In this document: piece after piece, positions 17,042 to 26,066 of the stretch | Layout: every line of letters starts with the position of its first letter | Numbering within the stretch: the stretch's first letter is position 1 | NCBI RefSeq assembly: GCF_041538045.1 | Contig: NZ_JBGOSE010000005.1 | Coordinates: 297,375 to 361,374, forward strand | Length of the DNA: 64,000 bases | Direction of reading: 5' to 3' | DNA from: Aliiglaciecola sp041538045 | Lineage (GTDB): Bacteria > Pseudomonadota > Gammaproteobacteria > Enterobacterales > Alteromonadaceae | The notes under the pieces: model-generated | What the model saw: the letters and a program-made list of their open reading frames with translations, nothing else | Databases searched by the model: none | Told to the model about the DNA's origin: nothing | Program-made: the position numbers and the translations under genes

Positions 17042-19873
17042 TCAGGCATTGTCCAAAATGGGTTTAAGGAAATGCGCAGTGTGAGAGCCTTTTACCTTAC
17101 TGACGTCTTCGGGTGTACCTTGAGCGATAATATTTCCACCGCCCGAACCACCTTCTGGCCCCAGATCAACTATCCAATCTGCGGTTTTTATCACATCTAG
17201 GTTATGTTCAATCACTACTACGGTATTACCGTGATCACGCAGTCGATGTAAAACTTCTAACAGTTGTTTAATATCGTGGAAATGCAGACCTGTAGTGGGT
17301 TCATCTAAAATATATAACGTTTGCCCAGTATCACGTTTAGATAACTCTTTGGCGAGTTTCACCCGTTGTGCTTCACCACCAGAGAGTGTGGTGGCCGATT
17401 GGCCTAAACGAATGTACGACAAACCTACATCCATTAAGGTTTGCAGTTTGCGGGAAATAGACGGTATAGCATCGAAAAACTCGCGTGCCTCTTCCACCGT
17501 CATGTTTAACACTTGGTTGATATCTTTACCTTTGTAGGTCACTTCCAAAGTTTCACGGTTGTAACGTTTGCTTTTGCACACGTCACAGGGAACATACACA
17601 TCTGGTAAAAAGTGCATTTCCACTTTTATCAGACCGTCACCCTGGCAGGCTTCACAACGCCCACCTTTGACGTTAAAACTAAAGCGTCCTGGTTTGTAAC
17701 CTCGGGAGCGCGCTTCTTGGGTGGCCGCGAACATTTCACGAATTGGAGTGAAAATACCGGCGTAGGTTGCAGGGTTTGAACGTGGTGTACGGCCGATAGG
17801 ACTCTGGTCAATATCAACTACCTTATCTAGTTGATCCAGTCCAGAGATGTCTTTATAAGGTGCGGCTTCACCTGTGGTGGCACCGTTTAAGGCGTGATGA
17901 GCTAATTTATAAAATGTATCATTTACCAAGGTTGACTTACCAGAGCCAGACACACCGGTTACACAGGTCATAAGGCCAACTGGAATATGTAAATCTACCT
18001 GTTGTAGGTTATTCCCTGTTGCCCCTGTTAGCTTCACCCACTTGTCGTCTTTCACTTTATTTCGTTCTTTGGGGATTTCTATACGTTCCCTTCCAGATAG
18101 GTATTTACCAGTAAGTGAGTCTTCACTTTCTAGTATATCTTTAAGAGTGCCTTCCGCTACAATTTGGCCACCGTGGACACCCGCTCCAGGGCCTATATCT
18201 ACCACATAATCAGCTTCTTTGATGGCGTCTTCATCATGTTCAACAATGATAACTGTGTTACCCAAATCCCGCAGGTGGCGTAGGGTTTTCAACAAACGTT
18301 CGTTATCCCGCTGATGTAAGCCGATAGAAGGCTCATCTAGTACGTACATAACACCAACTAAACCTGCACCTATTTGACTGGCTAATCGAATTCGTTGGGC
18401 TTCACCGCCTGACAGGGTATCGGCACTTCGCGACATCGAAAGGTAGTTCAAACCTACGTTAACCAAAAAACTTAAGCGGTCGTTGATTTCTTTTAAAATC
18501 TTCTCAGCAATCTGTGCTCGCTGTCCGCTTAAATCTAATTCATCAAAAAATGACAGTGCATCAGAGATGGACATTTCGGTAATGGTTGGTAACGCTGTTT
18601 CGCCGATAAAGACATTTCTGGCTTCTAATCTTAAACGGGCACCACCACAACTATTACAATGTTGTTGGCTAAGGTATTTAGACAGTTCTTCACGTACCGC
18701 ATTAGATTCTGTTTCTTTATAGCGGCGATCCATATTGGGAATAATGCCCTCAAATGGATGCTTGCGTTCCATAATGTCGCCACGGTCATTAATGTACTTA
18801 AATTTGATTGCTGTGCCTTTGCTACCAAATAAAATAACATCTTTGTGTTTGTCATCCAATTCTGCAAAGGGAGCCGTAAGACTAAAGCCATAATGATCAG
18901 CGACCGCTTGTAACATTTGAAAATAGTAGTAACTGCGTTTGTCCCAGCCGCGAATGGCGCCTCCTGACAAACTCAATTCTTCATTATTCACAATTTTGCC
19001 AGGATCAAAAAATTGCTTGATACCTAAGCCGTCACAAGTTGGACATGCACCAGCAGGGTTATTAAATGAGAATAATCTGGGTTCGAGTTCAGCCATGCTG
19101 TAACCACAATGTGGACAGGCAAAGTTAGCTGAAAACACCAATTCGTCTTTATCCGGCTCGTCCATAAATGCCACTTTGGCGGCACCTGCTGACAACTGCA
19201 ATGCCGTTTCAAATGACTCCGACAAACGTAAGGCAAGATCTTCACGGACTTTAAAGCGGTCAACAACCACCTCAATGGTATGTTTTTTATGCAGGTCAAG
19301 TTGAGGGGGATCGGATAGGTCACAAACCTCACCATCAATACGTGCACGGATGTAACCTTGGGCAGCTAACCCCTCAAGAGTTTTAATGTGCTCGCCTTTG
19401 CGCTCTTGCACCACAGGCGCAAGTAGCATTAATTTTGTGCCTTCTTCCATCTCCAGCACCCGATCAACCATCTGACTCACTGTTTGCGCCGCTAAAGGAA
19501 CATGGTGAGTTGGACAGCGGGGCTCACCCACACGGGCGTACAATAACCTGAGATAATCATAGATTTCGGTTATGGTCCCTACTGTGGAGCGGGGATTATG
19601 AGACGTTGATTTTTGCTCGATAGAAATAGCTGGTGATAAACCTTCAATATGATCTACATCGGGCTTTTCCATCATCGACAAAAATTGTCTGGCATAGGCG
19701 GAAAGGGATTCTACATAACGCCGTTGCCCTTCAGCATATAAAGTATCGAAGGCTAAAGAAGATTTCCCCGAACCCGACAGGCCCGTAATCACAATTAGCT
19801 TGTCACGAGGAAGCGTTATATTAATATTTTTCAGATTGTGGGTGCGTGCACCCCTTACTTCAATTTTATCCAT
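17042..19873 (-). CDS. uvrA: Excinuclease ABC subunit A
   Basis: Damage-recognition ATPase of nucleotide excision repair. It has two ABC ATPase modules (Walker A TGLSGSGKSS and TGVSGSGKST; signatures LSGGEAQRIRLA and LSGGEAQRVKLA) and zinc motifs including CPHCGYS, CPTCDGLG and CEACQGDG. The ATG at 19873 matches the E. coli start MDKIEVRGARTHNLKNIN and gives 943 residues. A longer frame to 19921 would run through the LexA-like site and is rejected. It is divergent from the YajR-like transporter. The stop lies in a short palindrome (17034-17048). Confidence 0.97.
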   Translation of the reverse strand: MDKIEVRGARTHNLKNINITLPRDKLIVITGLSGSGKSSLAFDTLYAEGQRRYVESLSAYARQFLSMMEKPDVDHIEGLSPAISIEQKSTSHNPRSTVGTITEIYDYLRLLYARVGEPRCPTHHVPLAAQTVSQMVDRVLEMEEGTKLMLLAPVVQERKGEHIKTLEGLAAQGYIRARIDGEVCDLSDPPQLDLHKKHTIEVVVDRFKVREDLALRLSESFETALQLSAGAAKVAFMDEPDKDELVFSANFACPHCGYSMAELEPRLFSFNNPAGACPTCDGLGIKQFFDPGKIVNNEELSLSGGAIRGWDKRSYYYFQMLQAVADHYGFSLTAPFAELDDKHKDVILFGSKGTAIKFKYINDRGDIMERKHPFEGIIPNMDRRYKETESNAVREELSKYLSQQHCNSCGGARLRLEARNVFIGETALPTITEMSISDALSFFDELDLSGQRAQIAEKILKEINDRLSFLVNVGLNYLSMSRSADTLSGGEAQRIRLASQIGAGLVGVMYVLDEPSIGLHQRDNERLLKTLRHLRDLGNTVIIVEHDEDAIKEADYVVDIGPGAGVHGGQIVAEGTLKDILESEDSLTGKYLSGRERIEIPKERNKVKDDKWVKLTGATGNNLQQVDLHIPVGLMTCVTGVSGSGKSTLVNDTFYKLAHHALNGATTGEAAPYKDISGLDQLDKVVDIDQSPIGRTPRSNPATYAGIFTPIREMFAATQEARSRGYKPGRFSFNVKGGRCEACQGDGLIKVEMHFLPDVYVPCDVCKSKRYNRETLEVTYKGKDINQVLNMTVEEAREFFDAIPSISRKLQTLMDVGLSYIRLGQSATTLSGGEAQRVKLAKELSKRDTGQTLYILDEPTTGLHFHDIKQLLEVLHRLRDHGNTVVVIEHNLDVIKTADWIVDLGPEGGSGGGNIIAQGTPEDVSKVKGSHTAHFLKPILDNA

Positions 19874-19887
19874 GGATCCAGAATGTT

Positions 19888-19907
19888 GCCTGACCAAAAG
19901 ATCAGTA
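19888..19907 (-). promoter_or_regulatory. Weak candidate LexA site upstream of uvrA
   Basis: The minus strand reads TACTGATCTTTTGGTCAGGC, with the CTG-N10-CAG core but only half of the inner consensus. It lies 15-35 bases upstream of the uvrA ATG. The E. coli uvrA operator has the same core and is at a comparable place. Given the weak inner match this could be chance. Confidence 0.35.
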
Positions 19908-20142
19908 TTACATAATTGCAAATCATGCTCTATTGAGAACGGGATATTATTCCAAAAAAAGCTAAAAATTTTTATTTAAAACGCCTTTTTATCGATCTAT
20001 CGCCTATTTTAATGCTGTGATAAACTTCGCGGCCAATTAGTATTCACTTCTTTATCAATTTTACGAGCTTAAAAGTTTTGTAACTCGCGTACTTGATATG
20101 GGAAGACTCCATTTAGCTTTATTTAAACCATAGTGATTTGTT

Positions 20143-21492
20143 TTGAACGCAACTGAATTACGTGCCGCCTTGTCTCTTGCCTTTATTTACGTCCTAAGAA
20201 TGTTAGGGCTGTTTATGGTGATGCCGGTTTTGGCAATATTAGCCCAAAATTACCCTGATTATTCTGTTCTTATGGTGGGAATAGCCATAGGTGGGTATGG
20301 CTTGACCCAAGCATTTCTGCAAATTCCAATGGGTATGTTATCCGACAAATTTGGCCGAAAGCCCATCATCGTCGTGGGGTTACTGTTGTTTTCTCTTGGC
20401 AGTTTAATTGCCGGTTTTGCCGATAACATGTGGATGCTGGTGCTAGGCCGCATACTGCAAGGAACCGGAGCCATTGCTGGGGCGATTATGGCATTAGCCG
20501 CTGATGTCAGTCGTGAAAATCAACGTCCTAAAGTAATGGCCATTATTGGTATCGCTATTGGCTTTTCTTTCTACTTAGCATTAATGATCGGCCCAATGAT
20601 TTCAAATGTGTGGGGACTGTCTGGGATATTTTTTGTCACCGCGGTGCTAGCGCTATTGTGTATATTGATTGTTGGTTTTGTGGTGCCGTCCCAACAAAAT
20701 AGTGCGCCCTCTGGTGATACCCTTCCGACTTGGAAAGATGTGGCTAAGCTCTTTGGTGATCAACAAATTCAAAAATTGAATCTCAGTGTGTGTTTGTTGC
20801 ATATGATGATTACCTTGTTCTTTATGCAATTACCGATAATGCTGCAACAAATGGGGTTATTGGTGGAAGTGCAATGGAAGCTCTATCTTCCAGTATTATT
20901 GACTTCCATCTTGGGTTTAACGATTTTGATGGGCTTGAATAGAAAGGTTTCTCAAAAGGTGTTGATGTTAGTCTCCATCTTTTTACTGATGATTGCCTGT
21001 GCCGGTTTATCTTTATCCTCAAGCTTATACACTATGGCGGCCTTTGCAGTGATCTTCTTTAGTGGTTTTAACTACTTAGAAGCAAACTTACCCGCTTGGG
21101 TATCCAGCATTGCTCCCGCTGGCAAAAAAGGCTCGGCTATGGGCATGTATGCGAGTTTCCAATTTTTCGGGGCCTTTTTAGGGGGAATGTTAGCTGGTAT
21201 GCTGAATCAATATTTCTCTCCCTCAGAGGTATTAATGTTTGCCGTTGGCATTTTGTTAGTGTGGACCGCCATCGTATATAACCTGAAAAGCGTGAGTAAG
21301 TATCGACGTTATACCTTAAGTGGTGTAAATGGAGCGGGCGATCTTGAAGTGTTAAAACAACAGTTGCTAGCGATGCCTGGGGTAGTAGACCTTGCATTGG
21401 TAACTCATGAAGATAGTGTCTATGTGAAAGCGACAGCAGAATTTAATCTTCGCCAAGCCCAACAACTGGTGTTAAATACTGCGCCGCAATAA
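20143..21492 (+). CDS. YajR-like MFS transporter with C-terminal ferredoxin-like domain
   Basis: 449 residues: 12 membrane helices (about 1-385) followed by a soluble C-terminal domain (about 390-449). The loop MGMLSDKFGRKPIIVVGL is the classic MFS motif A between helices 2 and 3, and GRILQGTGAIAGAIMALAAD fits the drug-exporter class. The C-terminal part (DLEVLKQQLLAMPGVVDLALVTHEDSVYVKA) resembles the YAM domain of E. coli YajR, a proton-driven exporter of unknown substrate. The start is TTG with no strong ribosome site. A transporter of this type often sits between uvrA and ssb in related bacteria. Confidence 0.8.
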   Translation: MNATELRAALSLAFIYVLRMLGLFMVMPVLAILAQNYPDYSVLMVGIAIGGYGLTQAFLQIPMGMLSDKFGRKPIIVVGLLLFSLGSLIAGFADNMWMLVLGRILQGTGAIAGAIMALAADVSRENQRPKVMAIIGIAIGFSFYLALMIGPMISNVWGLSGIFFVTAVLALLCILIVGFVVPSQQNSAPSGDTLPTWKDVAKLFGDQQIQKLNLSVCLLHMMITLFFMQLPIMLQQMGLLVEVQWKLYLPVLLTSILGLTILMGLNRKVSQKVLMLVSIFLLMIACAGLSLSSSLYTMAAFAVIFFSGFNYLEANLPAWVSSIAPAGKKGSAMGMYASFQFFGAFLGGMLAGMLNQYFSPSEVLMFAVGILLVWTAIVYNLKSVSKYRRYTLSGVNGAGDLEVLKQQLLAMPGVVDLALVTHEDSVYVKATAEFNLRQAQQLVLNTAPQ

Positions 21493-21572
21493 TGCTGAAA
21501 GGCGTTCATACTAATTTCAACGATTGGGCCATTTTGCGCAAAACGTAATGGCCAATTTAGGCGAGAACACAG

Positions 21573-22439
21573 ATGACTAAATTAATTCCTTGGCGTTCGT
21601 TGTTATTTCTACCAGCTAATAATCAAAAATTTATCGATAAAGCCCATACCCGTGAAGCCGACGGTTATATTCTGGATCTAGAAGATAGTATTCCCATGGC
21701 CCATAAAGAGACGACCCGAGCCAACCTTATTGCCGCTGCAAAAGTGGTGGCAAAAAAGGGAGCGGATACGCTAGTGAGAATAAACGCAAGTTTACGACTG
21801 GCAATCAGAGATTTAGAAGCGGTAGTGGATCCACAAATTTGCGCCATCATCATCCCAAAAGTTAGTAGTGCAGCTCATATTCAATTGATTGCGCAAAGCA
21901 TTGATGAAATCGAACAAGAAAAGCAAATGCCCCAAGGTTATACCCGACTTATTGCGCAAATTGAGCATGTTGACGCTATGTCTAAATTGGACGAAATTGC
22001 CACAAGTTCGCCCCGTTTAATGGCAATGACCATGGGAACCGAAGACTTATCCTTGTCCATCGGTATGGAGCCCACCACTGAAGCCCTTATTGGCCCTTGT
22101 CAGCAATTAATTATGGCTTGTCGGCGGGCGAATATTACCCCCATGGGTTTCCCTGCTTCCATTGCCGATTTTAGCGACCCTACTCAGTTTCAAGTTGCCG
22201 CTGAGCTTGCCAATAAAATTGGTTTTTCTGGTGCCCCCTGTGTGCATCCAATGCAGGTCAAGATTTTGAATCAGGTGTTTATGCCCACTGAAGAGCAAGT
22301 AAAACAAGCAAATGAACTCATTCAATCTTTCCAGCAGCAATATGAGCAGGGCACAGGTGCAACTAATTTTGCGAATAAAATGATTGATTTACCTGTGGTG
22401 CAACGGGCTGAAAATCTTTTAAAACGACTAAACCGATAA
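21573..22439 (+). CDS. CitE/HpcH-family CoA-ester lyase
   Basis: 288 residues with the TIM-barrel pattern of the HpcH/HpaI aldolase and CitE family: WRSLLFLPANNQKFIDKA at the N-terminus, DGYILDLEDSIP with metal and substrate ligands, RINA, and MTMGTEDLSLSIG. Members cleave malyl-, citramalyl- or citryl-CoA. No citrate-lyase partner genes are nearby, so a stand-alone malyl/citramalyl-CoA lyase-like activity is likelier than citrate lyase. Confidence 0.8.
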   Translation: MTKLIPWRSLLFLPANNQKFIDKAHTREADGYILDLEDSIPMAHKETTRANLIAAAKVVAKKGADTLVRINASLRLAIRDLEAVVDPQICAIIIPKVSSAAHIQLIAQSIDEIEQEKQMPQGYTRLIAQIEHVDAMSKLDEIATSSPRLMAMTMGTEDLSLSIGMEPTTEALIGPCQQLIMACRRANITPMGFPASIADFSDPTQFQVAAELANKIGFSGAPCVHPMQVKILNQVFMPTEEQVKQANELIQSFQQQYEQGTGATNFANKMIDLPVVQRAENLLKRLNR

Positions 22440-22514
22440 AACTAGACTAGCTGAACGAGCAAATTCATTTATATTAATAATAAGCAATTTAAACTGAATT
22501 TAGTTCCGATTTTT

Positions 22515-22545
22515 TTGAGATAAAACTAAATATTCGGGTTACAAT
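22515..22545 (+). promoter_or_regulatory. Possible ssb promoter
   Basis: TTGAGA (22515-22520) and TACAAT (22540-22545) are separated by 19 bases, slightly longer than ideal. If used, it would give ssb a leader of nearly 200 bases containing the inverted repeats described separately. Confidence 0.35.
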
Positions 22546-22585
22546 ACTGCGGATAAATACGAAACAATGATGCCAAGTTTTTTAA

Positions 22586-22728
22586 CTAAATTGGCAGCGA
22601 ACATACCTTTTCTATCTAAATATTTAGGTAAGTTTCTGAATTTTATAACCAATTTAGAAATATCTGCTTGGATGCTAAATAAGTATGTCTTGAGATATAC
22701 GAAAATGGGAAAGACAACTTATTTAGCA
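22586..22728 (+). promoter_or_regulatory. Structured 5' leader of ssb (strong hairpins)
   Basis: Two inverted-repeat domains are visible. The first pairs CTAAATTGG (22586-22594) with CCAATTTAG (22649-22657) and encloses the palindrome CTAAATATTTAG (22616-22627). The second pairs TGCTAAATAAGTATGTCTT (22673-22691) with AAGACAACTTATTTAGCA (22711-22728): 18 base pairs with one bulged base and a 19-base loop. The second hairpin ends about 8 bases before the ssb ribosome site (TAGGAG). There is no T-run, so control of translation or mRNA stability is likelier than termination. The structure is read by eye. Confidence 0.5.
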
Positions 22729-22747
22729 ACGAATAATAGGAGTAAAC

Positions 22748-23326
22748 ATGGCAACTAAAGGTGTCAACAAAGTCATTTTAGTGGGTAACATTGGACAAGA
22801 TCCAGAAGTTAGATATATGCCTAACGGCAATGCAGTAGCAAACCTCAGTTTGGCTACCAGTGAAAGCTGGAAAGACCAAAGCGGTCAGATGCAAGAACGC
22901 ACTGAATGGCATAGATTGACCATGTACCGTCGTTTAGCTGAAATTGCTGGCGAATATTTGCGTAAAGGTTCGCAAATATATGTAGAAGGCAAACTACAAA
23001 CGCGTAAATGGCAAGATCAAAGTGGTCAAGACAAATACACCACAGAGATTATTGTTGATCAAATGCAAATGTTAGGCGGTCGTGGCGGCCAGTCTGATAA
23101 TCAGCAAGGTGGTTATTCGAATCAAGGTGGTGGTCAATATAACCAAGCACCACAAAAGCCAGCGCAGGCACCTCAACAGAATTACGCTAAACCACCACAA
23201 CAAGGCGGTGGTCAGCAATACGGTAATGCACCTCAACAAAACCCAGGTGCAAATCAACAAAATCCAGGAAATAAGCCACCTATGGCTGAGCCTGACTTCG
23301 ATTTTGATGATGATATTCCGTTTTAG
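22748..23326 (+). CDS. ssb: Single-stranded DNA-binding protein
   Basis: 192 residues. An OB-fold (1-110, start GVNKVILVGNIGQDPEVRYMPNG) is followed by a Gln/Gly/Pro-rich flexible linker and the conserved acidic tip DFDDDIPF, which recruits repair and replication proteins. It coats ssDNA as a tetramer. The ribosome site TAGGAG lies 6 bases before the ATG. A terminator follows. Confidence 0.98.
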   Translation: MATKGVNKVILVGNIGQDPEVRYMPNGNAVANLSLATSESWKDQSGQMQERTEWHRLTMYRRLAEIAGEYLRKGSQIYVEGKLQTRKWQDQSGQDKYTTEIIVDQMQMLGGRGGQSDNQQGGYSNQGGGQYNQAPQKPAQAPQQNYAKPPQQGGGQQYGNAPQQNPGANQQNPGNKPPMAEPDFDFDDDIPF

Positions 23327-23363
23327 ACAAAGACAAAAATAAAAATGTTGAAAAATACACTAG

Positions 23364-23388
23364 AAAGCCGCTATTAAGCGGCTTTTTT
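23364..23388 (+). terminator. Rho-independent terminator after ssb
   Basis: AAAGCCGCT and AGCGGCTTT form a stem with a 4-base loop (ATTA), followed by TTTT. Confidence 0.9.
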
Positions 23389-23593
23389 ATGGCAATTTTT
23401 GTATTCTAATTAACCATTATGTTGAACTTCATTTGGTTTTTCTAATGTCGCAAGATTACAAATCAGAAGTCTGCTTTTATACTTTGGTGATTCTGTTATT
23501 GTACTGTCCCTAAGTTGTCACCAATATGTTAGTGTTCTAGTTAATCGTGAATATTTGCCAAACGGCTTTTGTTAAAAAAGGAACCCAAACTTA

Positions 23594-25831
23594 ATGAACC
23601 TAAAAAAGTTCTCAGTTACCTTGCTATCCATCGGGATTAGTATTTCGACTTTCGCCCTTAGTGCAAAGGAACATCCAAATCTTATTCTGACCGAACCAGG
23701 TGTGGAAAGAATCAGAGCAAATTTAAGTCAGGTTCCGTTGTTTGATGAATCTCTAGCACGGATAAAACAACAAGTTGACGTAGAGATTGCAACCGGTATC
23801 GATACCCCAATTCCAAAGGACTTTTCAGGTGGTTATACTCACCAGCGTCACAAGCTTAATTTCTTTACAGCACAAAAAGCCGGAGTCTTGTACCAAGTTT
23901 TAGAAGACGAGAAGTATGCTAAATATATCCGTGATATGTTGTTTCAATATGAAGCAATGTACAAAGACTTACCTCTTCATCCTCAAGAGCGCTCTTAAGC
24001 CCGAGGAAAACTATTTTGGCAGTGTTTAAACGACAGTAACTGGCTGGTTTATATGAGCCAAGCCTATGATGCGATTTACGATTATTTGAGCGAGAGTGAG
24101 CGTGACAAGCTTGAAACTAATTTATTCCGTCCTTTTGCAGACTTTTTATCATTAGAAAATCCACAGTTTTTCAATCGAGTTCATAACCATAGTACTTGGG
24201 GTGTTACAGCTGTTGGTATGATAGGTTTGGTAATGGATGACGAAGAACTGATTCAACGTGCACTTTATGGCATTGAAGATGACGGCTTGGAAATCGGTGG
24301 TAAAGACAACGACGGCGGAACAATCAAAGTTGAAGGGCAACGCAAAGGCTTCTTTGCCAACCTAGAAGAACCTTTCTCACCTGATGGTTATTATACTGAA
24401 GGTCCTTACTACCAACGTTATGCCATGTACCCATTCTTGATACTGGCACTGGCAATGGAAAATAATCGTCCAGAACTGAAGGTGTTACAGCATAAAGACA
24501 ACGTGTTATTTAAAGGGGTTAACGCATTACTTAACTTGTCTGATGCCGACGGCGAATTCTTCCCCATTAACGATGGCCAAAAAGGCATGTCATATTACAC
24601 CGGCTCTTTAGTGTCAGCTGTTAACTTGGCGTACTTTTACGGTGATAAGAACCCAGAGTTATTGAGCATCGTTGAGAAACAAGGACAGGTTCTGATTGAT
24701 GAGTCTGGTCTTGAGGCGGCGATTGGTGTGCGCGATGGCAAAGCTAAAGCGTTTGCTAAAAAATCGATTAATTTAAGCGACGGTATTAATGGTAAGCAAG
24801 GTGGAATTGGGATTTTGCGCTATGGCAACGAAGATCTCACGCTAGTATTCAAATATGCTGCTCAGGGTTTGAGTCATGGCCATTACGATAAGCTTTCTTA
24901 TTCTTTGTATGAAAAGGGTGATGAAGTTTTACAGGATTACGGCTTAGCTCGATTCGTAAATATAGAACAAAAAGGTGGTGGTAATTACCTTAAAGAGAAC
25001 ACTACTTGGGCGAAAACAACGATTGCTCATAATACCTTGTCGGTAAATGAGAAAAAGCACTTCAATGGTAACTACGACATTGCTAGCCAACATCACTCAG
25101 AGTTGTTTACCTTTGATGCTGAAAAAGACAATGTTCAGGTCGTCAGCGCCACAGAAACTAATGCGTATCCTGGCACATCCATGCACCGCACTATGGCCGT
25201 GATCAAAGACGAAAGTTTCGAGAAAGCCTTTTTACTCGACATCATGCGTATCAAATCAGATAGCAAAAACCAATATGACCTCCCGTATTACTTTATGGGC
25301 CAGGTTTTGGATATGAACTTTGCTTATGATGCGCCAAAAGTTTTGCGCCCTTTAGGTGCTGATAATGGTTACCAACATCTGTTTGTGGAAGGTAAAGGCA
25401 ATGGGGTTGAGGGTAACTCAAAATTCTCGTGGTTAGGTAATGGTAAGTACTACACCTTAACTGCTGTGACGGATAACAGTGACGAATTGATGTTTACGCG
25501 CATAGGTGCAAATGATCCTGAGTTTAACTTGCGCCGTGATGCGTCTTTATTACTGCGTAGAAATGCGCAAGATACATTGTTTGTATCTGTAATCGAGCCT
25601 CATGGTTCTTACGGACCTGTAACTGAGTTATCGCAAAACTCAAAAAGTAATATTGCTGATTTGAAAGTGGTTGTTGATAATAAAAACTACACAGGAGTGA
25701 CTATTACGGACTTGGCGGGTAATCAACAATTGTTCATTATTGCCAACGAAAATGCTTCAAAAACCGCCAAGCATAGTTTGAAAGTTAATGGCAAAAAATA
25801 CCGCTGGACGGGTCCTTACTTTTACCAGTAA
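23594..25831 (+). pseudogene. PL17 oligoalginate lyase interrupted by one in-frame stop
   Basis: An exo-type alginate lyase of the Alg17C family, which releases monosaccharide from alginate oligomers. Residues 1-134 (23594-23998) carry a signal peptide (core VTLLSIGISISTFAL) and the family N-terminal helices (DFSGGYTHQRHKLNFFTAQK). A TAA at 23996-23998 stops the frame. The same frame continues without any insertion or deletion through ARGKLFWQCLNDSNWLVY to 25831, for a total near 745 codons. All visible catalytic blocks (FFNRVHNHSTWG, YYTEGPYYQRYA, the C-terminal beta-sheet domain) lie after the stop. Family members, recalled from memory, have Tyr at this position, one base from TAA. No other alginate genes are in the window. 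Confidence 0.8.
24053..25831 (+). CDS. Downstream fragment of the PL17 lyase (possible internal start)
   Basis: The longest open piece after the in-frame TAA, 592 residues from an internal ATG (MSQAYDAIYDYLSESER). It contains the rest of the alpha/alpha-toroid, including the Asn-His pair in RVHNHSTWG and the Tyr-rich EGPYYQRYA segment, and a heparinase II/III-like beta-sheet domain (from about residue 230, GGIGILRYGNEDLTLVFKY and GLSHGHYDKLSY). It has no signal peptide and no good ribosome site, so if made it would stay in the cytoplasm and lack part of the toroid. Best regarded as part of the pseudogene. Confidence 0.55.
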   Translation: MSQAYDAIYDYLSESERDKLETNLFRPFADFLSLENPQFFNRVHNHSTWGVTAVGMIGLVMDDEELIQRALYGIEDDGLEIGGKDNDGGTIKVEGQRKGFFANLEEPFSPDGYYTEGPYYQRYAMYPFLILALAMENNRPELKVLQHKDNVLFKGVNALLNLSDADGEFFPINDGQKGMSYYTGSLVSAVNLAYFYGDKNPELLSIVEKQGQVLIDESGLEAAIGVRDGKAKAFAKKSINLSDGINGKQGGIGILRYGNEDLTLVFKYAAQGLSHGHYDKLSYSLYEKGDEVLQDYGLARFVNIEQKGGGNYLKENTTWAKTTIAHNTLSVNEKKHFNGNYDIASQHHSELFTFDAEKDNVQVVSATETNAYPGTSMHRTMAVIKDESFEKAFLLDIMRIKSDSKNQYDLPYYFMGQVLDMNFAYDAPKVLRPLGADNGYQHLFVEGKGNGVEGNSKFSWLGNGKYYTLTAVTDNSDELMFTRIGANDPEFNLRRDASLLLRRNAQDTLFVSVIEPHGSYGPVTELSQNSKSNIADLKVVVDNKNYTGVTITDLAGNQQLFIIANENASKTAKHSLKVNGKKYRWTGPYFYQ

Positions 25832-25856
25832 ACAGTAAAGTCTATTCATAAAAAGT

Positions 25857-25918
25857 AAGCCGTAGAATTCTGTGTTGTTACAGCAGTAAATATCAACACA
25901 GATGAATACGGCTTTTTA
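25857..25918 (+). terminator. Long hairpin terminator after the PL17 gene
   Basis: AAGCCGTA pairs with TACGGCTT and, inside, CTGTGTTG pairs with CAACACAG across short internal mismatches; TTTTTA follows. The intact terminator fits a gene broken only recently. Confidence 0.75.
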
Positions 25919-26066
25919 TTTGCGCCGAATTTCCTTATCTCACCCCCTTTAATAGATCACGATAGTTAACCCTTTTTGTACTCTGCGTATTTTTTGACTA
26001 TTTGATGAAAAATGGCTTATATTTTGGTCTGTAGACCTACTCAAACAACAAACCAAGGCAGGCGTA

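Noticed and set aside
22546..22565. LexA-like sequence TACTGCGGATAAATACGAAA near the ssb promoter
   Set aside because: Only one half matches; the CAG half is missing.
22567..22758. 63-codon ORF in the ssb leader, overlapping the ssb start
   Set aside because: No ribosome site, no recognisable family, and it runs through the inverted repeats of the leader; more likely a chance frame.
23484..23524. TTGGTGA/TCACCAA inverted repeat as a small RNA before the PL17 gene
   Set aside because: The 7-base stem with a 27-base loop has no promoter or terminator to support it.
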